Origin: an uncultured Clostridium sp.
GTDB taxonomy: Bacteria; Bacillota; Clostridia; Lachnospirales; Lachnospiraceae
Reading direction: 5' to 3'
Assembly: GCA_938036545.1 (NCBI GenBank)
Contig: CALHQJ010000089.1
Coordinates: 1-58,850 of the forward strand
DNA length: 58,850 nucleotides
The translations under genes were made by a program, and so were the position numbers. The notes beneath the pieces were generated by a model. That model ran no database searches, was not told the origin of the DNA, and saw only the letters and a program-made list of their open reading frames with translations. Shown piece after piece: positions 24,427 through 32,990 of the stretch; within the stretch, counting starts at the first letter, position 1; every line of letters starts with the position of its first letter.

Positions 24427-24547
24427 CCATCTGTCTCCTTTCTCTAAACACAGCGTCTGTCAATGCGGTGTTAAAAAAAAGTATACCATGGAGTCGGAAT
24501 GTTCTCAACAGGCAAGTTTTTCTTGGGCTATTTTTTCTGCTGCCCCT

Positions 24548-25867
24548 CTATACCACCGCATACTTCTTTCCTTTTTTATTATATAAAAAGAGTGAAATCA
24601 GTATGGTGGAAATTTCTGCCAGAGGCATAGTCATCCAAACGCCGTTGACCCCGATTACTGGAGGCAGCGTAAAAATAAATATTACCACAAAAATCAGGGA
24701 GCGAAGGGAGGAAATAACTGCTGAAGTGACGCCGTCTCCCAGCGCAGTAAAGTAACCGGACAGGAATACGTTTACTCCAATAAACAGGAATACAGGACTA
24801 AAGTAAAGCAATGCAGTCGCTGTCAGGTCATACACATGTCCGCTGCTTGTAAACAGGCTGATAATAAAGTCTCCTCCTACAAAGAGAATCCCCATAATCA
24901 TAACGGCAGTCACTCCGATTGTGATAAAGCTGTATTTCAGCGTCTCTTTAATTTTTTCCCGATTACCGGAACCTAAATTATAGCTGACTACAGGTGCGGC
25001 GGCAACTGCAATTCCCATATAAAATGCAATAAAGAAGTAATAGATATACATAATAATGGTAACTGCCGCTACGCCGTCTTCTCCAAACTTCTGCATAATA
25101 ATCAGGTTAAACAGAAGAGTTGTAACTCCTGTTGAAAGCTCTGTCAGCATTTCACTGCTGCCATTAGTACAGGATTTCCAGAGAGTATGGAAATCCACTT
25201 TCGGTTTTGCAAATCGGATATTACTGCGCTTCATAAAGTAGTGAAGCCCAATTACCGCACTGGCGCTGATGGAGAAAACCGTTCCCAGGGCCGCACCAAA
25301 GGTTCCCCAGCGAATCACTCCCACAAACAAATAGTCCAGAATCACATTAAGCACCAAACCGACTACAGACATGTGCAGACCGACCTGGGGATTGCCGTCT
25401 GTCCGAACCAAATACTCGAAAAAGAGTTTAAACGCCATTGGAATGGTGCCTGCAAATACTACAAAAGCATATGGAAGCACATGTTCCATCAGTCTCTCAC
25501 TGGTTCCCAGCAAAACAGCAATCGGTCTTAAAAACAGGATTCCCACTACGGAAAATAAAATTGAAAAGAACAGCAGAACCAGCGAAATGAAACTGAAAAC
25601 TTCATTGGCTTTTTTCTGTTCATTTCTTCCCATGTGTTCTCCAATAATTGCCCCTGCTCCGGTAGCCAGCATGACAGCTGTACCAAAGATAATGCAGGTA
25701 ATGGGAATTACAATATTGATTCCTGCCAGAGCATCTGAGCCGGCATACCTGGATACAAAGAAGCCGTCAATGGTGGTATAAAAGGACAAGAAAATCATTG
25801 TAAAAATAGACGGCGCTAAATATTTTAAAAACTGCCTATAGGACATAGGTCTTGTAAATACGTTCAT
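24548..25867 (-). CDS. MATE-family efflux transporter
   Basis: 439 residues from the ATG at 25867 (AGGAGGCTATT upstream). The longer frame to 26053 crosses the promoter and the divergent regulator gene and is rejected. Twelve membrane segments; MSYRQFLKYLAPSIFTMIF, TTIDGFFVSRYAGSDALAGINI and ATGAGAIIGEHMGR are typical of the DinF/MepA-like MATE group, exporting cationic drugs with H+ or Na+. Its promoter has the 19-bp spacer used by MerR-type activators, and a MerR gene is divergent. Confidence 0.92.
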   Translation of the reverse strand: MNVFTRPMSYRQFLKYLAPSIFTMIFLSFYTTIDGFFVSRYAGSDALAGINIVIPITCIIFGTAVMLATGAGAIIGEHMGRNEQKKANEVFSFISLVLLFFSILFSVVGILFLRPIAVLLGTSERLMEHVLPYAFVVFAGTIPMAFKLFFEYLVRTDGNPQVGLHMSVVGLVLNVILDYLFVGVIRWGTFGAALGTVFSISASAVIGLHYFMKRSNIRFAKPKVDFHTLWKSCTNGSSEMLTELSTGVTTLLFNLIIMQKFGEDGVAAVTIIMYIYYFFIAFYMGIAVAAAPVVSYNLGSGNREKIKETLKYSFITIGVTAVMIMGILFVGGDFIISLFTSSGHVYDLTATALLYFSPVFLFIGVNVFLSGYFTALGDGVTSAVISSLRSLIFVVIFIFTLPPVIGVNGVWMTMPLAEISTILISLFLYNKKGKKYAVV

Positions 25868-25964
25868 AATAGCCTCCTGACAAACTGGTAATTTTTTCAC
25901 CGGAAAACGCCATGAGCATGAAAGTTTTGGCATATGCACCTTGCGTTTTTCCGTCTCTGGTACT

Positions 25965-25995
25965 ATCATAAGGTATATAGTAACTATATAGTCAA
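25965..25995 (-). promoter_or_regulatory. MerR-type promoter of the MATE gene
   Basis: Minus strand TTGACT (25990-25995) and TATGAT (25965-25970) separated by 19 bases. The spacer holds a perfect inverted repeat TATATAGT-A-ACTATATA (25974-25990). Over-long spacer plus centred palindrome is the hallmark of MerR-activated promoters. Confidence 0.88.
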
Positions 25996-26011
25996 GAGGT
26001 GAACTTGCATA

Positions 26012-26833
26012 ATGGAAAATATGTTTTCTGCCGGAGAACTGGCAAACTATCAAAATATATCGAAACAGACTCTGCTGTACTACGATAAAATCGGGCTGTT
26101 CAAGCCCTCCTATACGGATCCGGAAAACGGCTACCGCTATTACAGCGCCGATCAGCTGGACGCTCTGGATACCATCCTGATTATGAAAAAAATCGGCTTT
26201 TCCTTAAATGAGATTAAAAGCCATATGGAACACTACACCACAGAAAACAGCATCCACTTTTTCCGAAACCAGCTAAAGGTGATTGAACAGAAAATCAAAG
26301 AGCTTTCTCTGATTCAAAACCGGTTAGAACACCGCTGCCAGCAGGTGGAACAGGTTTACTCCAAGCAGTCTGCAGAACCCTCTCTTTCCCAGGCTGACAG
26401 TGTCTATATCCTGTACCATGATGTAGAGCATCCTTATAGTATGAAGGAGATCAGCATTGCTACAAAGCAGTGTTACGCCCAGGCCTTGAGCAATAACCTT
26501 CCCATTTTCTTTCAGTGCGGGGTTTCCGTCCCCCTAAAACAGGTATTAGGGGGAGACTGTACCAAAGCGAAAATAGCCTTTGTAACCACCGAACCCGTTC
26601 CATCTGTTTCCAATATTCAGATGCTTCCACAGGGCCTGACTGCCTCCATTTACCATTTTGGCAATTATTATGATATTAATCATTCCTACATCCGGCTCAT
26701 CGAATTTTGCCGGGAGCAACGTCTAAAAATCATATCGGATTCTTATGAATTCTGCATCAATGATTATATTACTTCCAGATATGAGGAAGAATTTATTACA
26801 AAAATCCTGTTTTATGTAGAAAAAGCTCCCTAA
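26012..26833 (+). CDS. MerR-family regulator with effector-binding domain
   Basis: 273 residues, BmrR-like. MFSAGELANYQNISKQTLLYYDKIGLFKP and GYRYYSADQLDALDTILIMKKIGFSL are the MerR winged helix (~1-75); a coiled linker follows (~80-120), then a GyrI-like ligand domain (~125-273) expected to bind drugs. It is divergent from the MATE gene, which it probably activates. Confidence 0.9.
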   Translation: MENMFSAGELANYQNISKQTLLYYDKIGLFKPSYTDPENGYRYYSADQLDALDTILIMKKIGFSLNEIKSHMEHYTTENSIHFFRNQLKVIEQKIKELSLIQNRLEHRCQQVEQVYSKQSAEPSLSQADSVYILYHDVEHPYSMKEISIATKQCYAQALSNNLPIFFQCGVSVPLKQVLGGDCTKAKIAFVTTEPVPSVSNIQMLPQGLTASIYHFGNYYDINHSYIRLIEFCREQRLKIISDSYEFCINDYITSRYEEEFITKILFYVEKAP

Positions 26834-26837
26834 TACC

Positions 26838-27821
26838 TTACAGATTCGCCCCAGACGCCCCCGCCGGATCTCCATGTAAAAGTTCCAGAGCCATTTCCAC
26901 AGCTCCGTCAATTGCTTCTTTTTCAGGGAAGCAAATCTGGGCCTGTGGAAATTTTTTCTCTATTATTTCAGTAAAATGCCTTAAAATTATCGGAGATTTC
27001 AAAATGCAGCTTCCCCATAACCCCAGCTTAAAGTCTGGCTCTTCTTTCAAATTCAGCGCCGCTGCAATGTCTTCTACCAGAGCAGCTAGACATTCTGCAG
27101 CTTCTAACAAAATTTTCTCTGCATAAGAGTCTCCACTCTCAGCCGCCTGATTGACCAGTTTCCCCAACTGCGGCAGACCTGCCGGATTAATTCCGCTTTC
27201 CAGAGACAGGCGAATCAAATCATCCCGTGTTTCTATTTTCAATTCCCTGCAGATCAGTTCTGTCATTGCCGTATTCTCTACCGCCTGATCCAGCCAACGC
27301 CCCACATGGCGAAGAGCCATTTTCGTTACCCATGTTCCAGATCCTTCATCTCCCAAAATAGCCAGAGGCCAGCCACCTGCTCTTGCAGTCTTTCCTTTTT
27401 TATTCTTTCCAGTAATAATAGAACCTGTTCCGGAAATCATCAGCAGCCCTTCACCGCCGGTTACTGTATAATGAGCCAGCTCTGCATCATTCATCAAATA
27501 TATGGGACAATTCACTCCAGGAATCTGGTTATAAATTTCTGTCAGGCGGCTGAGATCTTCCTCACTGTCAATTCCCGTAGTTCCACAGACCATATAAACC
27601 ATATGTTCTCTTTTTCCGCCAAACTGTTTCAGGCATTGTTCCAGACTCTGCTGGATTCTCCCAAGCATTTCCTCTGTATCTAAATATTGGTAATTTGCCG
27701 GACTTCCAACGGCATATCCCAGGCAATTTCCCGACAGATCGCAGGCCTTTACCCTGTAATTGGTTCCGCCGCTGTCGACCCCAATAACAAACTTCTGATT
27801 GCTTCCATTTTTAGATAACAT
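26838..27821 (-). CDS. BadF/NagK-type sugar kinase
   Basis: 327 residues, ASKHA kinase. VIGVDSGGTNYRVKACD is the phosphate-1 loop, MISGTGSIITGKNKKG is phosphate-2, and RAGGWPLAILGDEGSGTWV is the segment typical of N-acetylglucosamine kinases of the BadF/BadG family. GlcNAc or a related amino sugar is the likely substrate, but this group is broad. It starts after AGGAGGAGAGTT and is convergent with the MerR gene, four bases apart. No amino-sugar genes are adjacent. Confidence 0.85.
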   Translation of the reverse strand: MLSKNGSNQKFVIGVDSGGTNYRVKACDLSGNCLGYAVGSPANYQYLDTEEMLGRIQQSLEQCLKQFGGKREHMVYMVCGTTGIDSEEDLSRLTEIYNQIPGVNCPIYLMNDAELAHYTVTGGEGLLMISGTGSIITGKNKKGKTARAGGWPLAILGDEGSGTWVTKMALRHVGRWLDQAVENTAMTELICRELKIETRDDLIRLSLESGINPAGLPQLGKLVNQAAESGDSYAEKILLEAAECLAALVEDIAAALNLKEEPDFKLGLWGSCILKSPIILRHFTEIIEKKFPQAQICFPEKEAIDGAVEMALELLHGDPAGASGANL

Positions 27822-27946
27822 AACTCTCCTCCTGAAAAATGATTTGGTATTTCCTCATTGACTGGTTCCAGCACTTTCAGGATATATCATACCATAATAC
27901 ACAAAAAATGCCAGGCAAGCCTATGCTCCCTGACATTTCTTAATCT

Positions 27947-28153
27947 CTATTTATCTGTCTTTGAAAACAGCAGCAATAATACCGCATAAAACGCGCCCAG
28001 TATTGCTCCAATTGACACGCCGCCCAGAACTCCGTAAAAAGCAGCTCTGCTGCCTCCGTCAATCGCTCCCATTATTCCAAACAAATTTGCCAAAACTACT
28101 ATTACAACCGCTGTGGTGCGCAGACATATGCCCCAGTGCTTACCTGTACTCAC
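27947..28153 (-). CDS. Small two-helix membrane protein
   Basis: 68 residues; two hydrophobic helices (~13-33 and ~37-62) joined by GGSRAAF. The start is GTG after AAAAGGAG. Not recognised; small Lachnospiraceae membrane proteins of this size are common and unstudied. Confidence 0.6.
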   Translation of the reverse strand: MSTGKHWGICLRTTAVVIVVLANLFGIMGAIDGGSRAAFYGVLGGVSIGAILGAFYAVLLLLFSKTDK

Positions 28154-28273
28154 TTGTTTCTCCTTTTACAGCATTTTCCAACAGTATCTCCTGTCCTTAT
28201 TGGACTATTCTATTATTATATCAGTTTGGTTCTTACTATAAAAGTCAAGTTTATGTAAAACTTTGGTAAAGAA

Positions 28274-28894
28274 CTAGTGACAGTTCCACAAAGCAGTCAA
28301 AACATGCTCTCCGGTCATGGTTACCGGTGTATCGGACTTGATTACTGCTCCGCTGTATACCCATCCGTCAAATTCACAGCCGTCTTTTTCCGGAACCGGA
28401 AGTTCGCCATAAGGTTCCCCAAATGTAACCATAAAATCTCCGTCTGGTCCGTGTTCCCCAAATGTTCCTCCATCCAGATCAAATTTTACCAGCACCTTTG
28501 CCGGTTTCCACTGAGCAATTAATGTCATTTCTCCCTGTACCTTATCTGCCCCAAAACTCCATGGATACTCTTCTTCTCCATAAATCCATCCGTTAAATTC
28601 ATAACCTGGCCGCACCGGATCTTCCGGCTTTTCCACTAATTGTCCGTAACGCAGCTTCTGGCTTTCGATTTCTGTGCCTCCGCCAGTCTCGAAGTTTACA
28701 AAGTACCCGCCATTTACTGTGAATACAACTGTAAGAATTACAGTAGCTGCAATCAGCCCCAAAATCAGCTTGTCCAAAATACGAATTGGCACGTCTTTAC
28801 TTCCGTATATTCCTCTGCCAAACCATTTTTTCTTAACCGGTGGCTGGCTGTCTGTTGTGTTTGTGTTGATTTCTGTATTTTTATTTTCTTCCAT
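28274..28894 (-). CDS. Membrane-anchored protein with InlB B-repeats
   Basis: 206 residues from the ATG at 28894 (AAGGTG upstream); a longer frame to 28960 passes through a hairpin and lacks a ribosome site. A cytosolic polar N-terminus (~1-38) and one membrane helix (~45-65, LILGLIAATVILTVVFTV) precede two InlB B-repeat/MucBP-like beta modules: VNFETGGG... VRPGYEFNGWIY... LIAQW, and VKFDLDGGTFG... CEFDGWVYSG... LTALW. Such modules occur on exported proteins. It lies behind mglC with a 93-base gap holding a hairpin; its role there is unknown. Confidence 0.8.
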   Translation of the reverse strand: MEENKNTEINTNTTDSQPPVKKKWFGRGIYGSKDVPIRILDKLILGLIAATVILTVVFTVNGGYFVNFETGGGTEIESQKLRYGQLVEKPEDPVRPGYEFNGWIYGEEEYPWSFGADKVQGEMTLIAQWKPAKVLVKFDLDGGTFGEHGPDGDFMVTFGEPYGELPVPEKDGCEFDGWVYSGAVIKSDTPVTMTGEHVLTALWNCH

Positions 28895-28917
28895 ATTGTC
28901 ACACCTTATCGAAACAA

Positions 28918-28951
28918 TCAGGGCTGCCGCATTTATCGTGCAGCAGCCCCC
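28918..28951 (-). terminator. Hairpin after mglC
   Basis: Minus strand GGGCTGCTGCA pairs with TGCGGCAGCCC (11 bp with one G-U pair). The following sequence is only moderately T-rich, so read-through into the InlB-repeat gene is plausible. Confidence 0.55.
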
Positions 28952-28987
28952 TGTAAGCATTACGCTTTTGTTTTCACTAAATCCTGA

Positions 28988-30058
28988 TTACTTACGTACC
29001 AGGTACTTTCTCATATCAATTGCACATGCTACAAGGATAATCAGACCCTTGATGATGTACTGAAGGTTTGCGTTGATAGAAAGGAAATTCAAAGCTACGA
29101 AGATAATACGCAGTAAGAATACACCTAATACAACGCCGCTGATTTTACCAGTACCACCTACGAAAGATACACCGCCGATAACACAGGCTGCAATGGCGTC
29201 ACACTCGTAGTTTAAACCGGTATTTGCAGTATTGGAACCAATACGTGCAGACTCAATGAAACCGGTAATACCATACATCATACCAGCCAGGGTATGTACC
29301 AGAATGGTAGTCTTCATTACGTTTACACCAGATACGTTAGCTGCTTCCGGGTTGGAACCTACTGCAAACATGTTCTTGCCGAAAGTGGTCTTGTTCCAGA
29401 TAAACCACATAATGACAACTACAATTAATCCGTACCATACATAGTTTGGAATCGGAACATCGCCAACCTTGCAGATACTTCCGGTTACGAAGTTCTTAAA
29501 GGAATCATCCAGACCGGACAGAGGCTGTCCGTTATTTCCGTTAGCCATAATGTAAACCAGCAGAGTACCATATACAATCAGCTGGGTGGCCAACGTAACG
29601 ATAAATGGATGCAGCTGGAATTTTGCTACGAAGAAACCATTGACCCATCCTACAACGGCACCTACTAACAGTACAGTCAGAATAACTACCGGAATCGGAA
29701 TTACCGGAAGATTCGGGAACATCTTACTGCCATAGGTTACTGCCTGCAGCAGGGATGCAGAGATACATGCAGTCAAACCAACAACCCGGCCTGCGGAAAG
29801 GTCTGTACCGGTCAATACGATACAGCCTGCAATACCACATGCGATAGGCAGGTTTGCTGCAGAAAGGCTGATGATGTTTACAATTGAACGAGTTGCCAGG
29901 AACTTCGGGTTCTGGATAAACGTATAGATAATTGCAATCACCAGCAGGATGTACATTGCATTGTTTAACAACATCTCTTTCCAGAAAGTCTTTTTATCTT
30001 TGCTGTCCAGAGCTTTATAGTTTTCTATTCTTGTATTAATATTAGTAACTAATTTCAT
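28988..30058 (-). CDS. mglC: Galactose/methyl galactoside ABC permease MglC
   Basis: 356 residues, RbsC/MglC-type permease with about nine membrane segments. GIAGCIVLTGTDLSAGRVVGL is the family's signature, and GINVMKTTILVHTLAGMMYG-like residues follow (here beginning SGVNVMKT). The length, longer than RbsC, and its MglB/MglA partners argue for galactose. It starts 15 bases after mglA. Confidence 0.93.
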   Translation of the reverse strand: MKLVTNINTRIENYKALDSKDKKTFWKEMLLNNAMYILLVIAIIYTFIQNPKFLATRSIVNIISLSAANLPIACGIAGCIVLTGTDLSAGRVVGLTACISASLLQAVTYGSKMFPNLPVIPIPVVILTVLLVGAVVGWVNGFFVAKFQLHPFIVTLATQLIVYGTLLVYIMANGNNGQPLSGLDDSFKNFVTGSICKVGDVPIPNYVWYGLIVVVIMWFIWNKTTFGKNMFAVGSNPEAANVSGVNVMKTTILVHTLAGMMYGITGFIESARIGSNTANTGLNYECDAIAACVIGGVSFVGGTGKISGVVLGVFLLRIIFVALNFLSINANLQYIIKGLIILVACAIDMRKYLVRK

Positions 30059-30073
30059 GGAATCCGGCCTCCC

Positions 30074-31573
30074 CTATACATATTTTGCAGCAAGAGTCAT
30101 GATCTCTTCCTGAGTAGTATTCTTTGCATCAACTTCGCCTGCCAGCCGTCCGCCTGACATAACCAGAATACGGTCGCAGACACCTAACAGCTCTGGCATC
30201 TCAGAAGATACCATGATGACAACCTTGCCTTTCTTAGCCAGGTCAATAATCAGCTGGTAGATTTCATATTTTGCGCCTACGTCAATACCACGGGTTGGCT
30301 CGTCCAACAGCAGAACCTCTGGATCTGTAAGCAGCCACCGGCCCAGGATTACTTTCTGCTGGTTTCCGCCTGATAAAGAACGAATCTTTGTCTCCTGAGT
30401 AGGAGTCTTGGTTCTCATGGCATCTATAGACCACTGGGTATCCTTCTTCATAGAAGCTTCATTTAATACAAAACCAAATTTAATATGTTTCTTCAAACTG
30501 GAGATAACGGTATTCTCCCGAATATTTAAGATACCAAAAATACCGGTAGCACGGCGTTCCTCTGTCAGAAGAGCAAATCCGTTTTTAATGGATTCTCTTG
30601 CATTGCGGTTCAATACCTGTTTTCCGTCTAATTTAATGGTTCCGCTTTTTCTGGTTGCAATACCGAAAATATTCTCCAGAGTCTCGGTACGGCCGCTGCC
30701 GTCCAGACCTGCCAGACCTACAATCTCGCCCTTTCTAACATTAAAGGAAACATCCTTTAATAAAGAATACTGAGCGGTCAGATGTTCTACTTCTAACGCA
30801 ACTTCTCCAGGAACATTGTCTTTTGGAGGGAACTGATTACCCAGTTCACGTCCTACCATCAGACGGATAATCTTATCCATAGTCATGGAAGAAGCAGGCT
30901 CGGTAGCTACCCATGTACCGTCCCGCATGACTGTAATATCATCTGCAATCCGAAGAATTTCGGCCATTTTATGAGAAATGTAAATGATGCCGCAGCCTCT
31001 GTCCCGAAGCATGTTAATGATCTTAAACAGATGCTCAACCTCTTCTTCTGTCAGAGAGGAAGTAGGCTCGTCAAATACGATAACTTTCGAGTTAAAAGAA
31101 ACAGCCTTGGCAATCTCTGCCATCTGTCTCTGAGAAACCGGCATAGTGCTCATAACCCTCTTTGGGTCTACCTCTATGCCAAGATCTGCGAATACCTTGT
31201 TGGTATCCTCCAGCATTTTCTTTTCATCAACCATGATGCCTTTCTTTGGATACCGGCCCAGCCACAAGTTATCCATAACATTGCGCTTTAATGCCTGGTT
31301 CAATTCCTGATGCACCATTGCTACCCCGTTTTCCAAGGCCTCTTTCGAGTTTTTAAAATTAATTTCTTTTCCTTCCAGGTAGATGTGGCCGCTGTCTTTG
31401 GCATACATACCAAACAGGCACTTCATCAATGTAGATTTTCCTGCACCATTTTCCCCCATCAGAGCGTGAACAGTTCCCCTGCGAACTGTGAGGGAAACGT
31501 GATCCAAAGCTTTTACTCCAGGAAACTCTTTACAGATATCTGTCATCTGCAGCAAAACATCCTGTTGTCCCAT
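30074..31573 (-). CDS. mglA: Galactose/methyl galactoside ABC ATPase MglA
   Basis: 499 residues from the ATG at 31573 (AAAGGGG upstream). Two fused ATPase domains: the first with Walker A GENGAGKSTLM and signature VSQRQMAEIAKA, the second with degenerate Walker A GLDGSGRTETL and signature LSGGNQQKVILGRWL, then DEPTRGIDVGAKYEIY. This asymmetry is typical of sugar importers of the CUT2 class. The partner genes decide galactose over ribose. Confidence 0.94.
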   Translation of the reverse strand: MGQQDVLLQMTDICKEFPGVKALDHVSLTVRRGTVHALMGENGAGKSTLMKCLFGMYAKDSGHIYLEGKEINFKNSKEALENGVAMVHQELNQALKRNVMDNLWLGRYPKKGIMVDEKKMLEDTNKVFADLGIEVDPKRVMSTMPVSQRQMAEIAKAVSFNSKVIVFDEPTSSLTEEEVEHLFKIINMLRDRGCGIIYISHKMAEILRIADDITVMRDGTWVATEPASSMTMDKIIRLMVGRELGNQFPPKDNVPGEVALEVEHLTAQYSLLKDVSFNVRKGEIVGLAGLDGSGRTETLENIFGIATRKSGTIKLDGKQVLNRNARESIKNGFALLTEERRATGIFGILNIRENTVISSLKKHIKFGFVLNEASMKKDTQWSIDAMRTKTPTQETKIRSLSGGNQQKVILGRWLLTDPEVLLLDEPTRGIDVGAKYEIYQLIIDLAKKGKVVIMVSSEMPELLGVCDRILVMSGGRLAGEVDAKNTTQEEIMTLAAKYV

Positions 31574-31596
31574 TACCTGTATCCCCTTTCTCATTA

Positions 31597-31638
31597 GAAA
31601 AAATCAAGGCGGCTGCCACCTGAAACGACAGCCGCCTT
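31597..31638 (-). terminator. Intraoperon attenuator between mglB and mglA
   Basis: Minus strand 10-bp perfect stem AAGGCGGCTG / CAGCCGCCTT (31629-31638 with 31606-31615), then GATTTTTTC. It should let most transcripts stop after mglB, giving more binding protein than transporter. Confidence 0.8.
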
Positions 31639-31672
31639 AACTATTTCCTTTTAACCTATCGGCATTTCGTAA

Positions 31673-32860
31673 TTATTCACCAGTATAAGGTGCGTAAGGA
31701 ATGTAAATCTTGTTGCTTACTTTTTCAGATACGTTGAAGTCGTCGGTATCAGCCATTAATTCCTTGCCAGCGCCTACGTTCTGTACCAGGTAAGCAATAC
31801 CCTGTGCCATACCTTCTGCATCCTGCTTAATCGTACCGGTCATCTTGCCGTCAGCAATTAACTGCTTAGCTGCGTCAGTAGCGTCTACGCCGAATACAGG
31901 AATGGTTGTGCTGCCTTCTGTACCTAAGTTGTAGCCCTTGTCATTCAGAGCAGTAACAACACCCTCAGCCATACCGTCGTTGTTGCAGATAACCAGCTCG
32001 ATCATGTTGTCGTTGTCTTCATTGAACTGAGCCAGGTTGGTGTTCATGTAGTTGTTTGCTGCAGTTGCACTCCAGTTGCCTTCCTGGTCTACCTGATATT
32101 TATCAGTATTGGAAGCGTCGAAGTACTCTAATTCTGGCTTGCCAGCTTCGGTCAGGACTGCGTTTGCATCCTCTACGCCGAACTGAGTTCTGTAGATAGC
32201 CTCTACGTTACCTAACTGACCCATGAACATTGCGTAGCTGATCTTGCCGTCGCCGTTTAAGTCAACCTTGTCGTAGTTTTCTACTACGTATTCGCCGATC
32301 ATCTTGCCCTGCATATGTCCTGCTTCTGGAGCGTCGGTACCAACGAATGCACACTTATCATAAGCGCCTAATACCTTGCCTTCTTCTTCATCAGACTCAA
32401 CTGCACGGTTGAAGAAGATTACAGGAATGCCAGCTGCAGATGCCTTATCAACGATTGCCTGAGAAGCATCAACAGAACCGGAAGTAACGATATTAACGAT
32501 TAACAGGTTTGCGCCCTGAGAGATTGCAGTATCAATCTGCTCGTTCTGGGTGGTCTGGTTGCTGTTGCTGTCGTAGTTCTGGAACTTAACACCAGCATCA
32601 GTTAAAGCTTTGTCCAGAGCAGTACGTACACTGGAAATATAAGTATCGCTGTAGGTGTAGTAGAATACTGCTACATCCAAATCAACTGCCTCTGCTGCTG
32701 GAGCTTCGGTCTCTGGAGCCTCAGTAGTATCACCGGCAGCTGGTGCCTCAGTTGCCGCTGGAGCTGCAGTTGTAGCTGCAGCATCTTTAGAGCCGCCGCA
32801 GGCTGCAAGGCTCATTGCCATTACGCCAGCCATAGCTAATGCCATAAATCTTTTTTTCAT
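31673..32860 (-). CDS. mglB: Galactose/glucose-binding lipoprotein MglB
   Basis: 395 residues. Lipoprotein signal with SLAAC lipobox (~21), an Ala/Glu/Thr linker (~25-60), then the periplasmic binding fold. KVDLNGDGKISYAMF is the EF-hand-like calcium loop found in galactose-binding protein, which singles it out from ribose-binding proteins; VIFFNRAV and VICNNDGMAEG are ligand-cleft blocks. It feeds MglA/MglC and is first of the operon, after AGAGGAGG. Its promoter has a perfect -10 but no -35, so an activator is expected, probably the AraC-type regulator upstream. Confidence 0.94.
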   Translation of the reverse strand: MKKRFMALAMAGVMAMSLAACGGSKDAAATTAAPAATEAPAAGDTTEAPETEAPAAEAVDLDVAVFYYTYSDTYISSVRTALDKALTDAGVKFQNYDSNSNQTTQNEQIDTAISQGANLLIVNIVTSGSVDASQAIVDKASAAGIPVIFFNRAVESDEEEGKVLGAYDKCAFVGTDAPEAGHMQGKMIGEYVVENYDKVDLNGDGKISYAMFMGQLGNVEAIYRTQFGVEDANAVLTEAGKPELEYFDASNTDKYQVDQEGNWSATAANNYMNTNLAQFNEDNDNMIELVICNNDGMAEGVVTALNDKGYNLGTEGSTTIPVFGVDATDAAKQLIADGKMTGTIKQDAEGMAQGIAYLVQNVGAGKELMADTDDFNVSEKVSNKIYIPYAPYTGE

Positions 32861-32884
32861 AGTAACATCCTCCTCTAAAAAATA

Positions 32885-32921
32885 ATGTCTTGTGACTTTT
32901 AACCATCACAAGACATATTAT
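32885..32921 (-). promoter_or_regulatory. mglB promoter -10 with leading hairpin
   Basis: TATAAT (32916-32921, minus strand) has no -35 match. Directly after it is the perfect 11-bp stem ATGTCTTGTGA / TCACAAGACAT (32885-32895, 32906-32916) followed by TATTTTTT. The hairpin may end the upstream regulator operon or attenuate mglB. Confidence 0.65.
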
Positions 32922-32990
32922 AACCCATCTTTTATCAAAAGTATATACAAATATCCACAATAAGGGTACAAAATCTTATCATATCGCCCG

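Noticed and set aside
25868..26053. 62-residue N-terminal extension of the MATE protein
   Set aside because: Crosses the MerR-type promoter and the start of the divergent gene; AGGAGG sits at the internal ATG.
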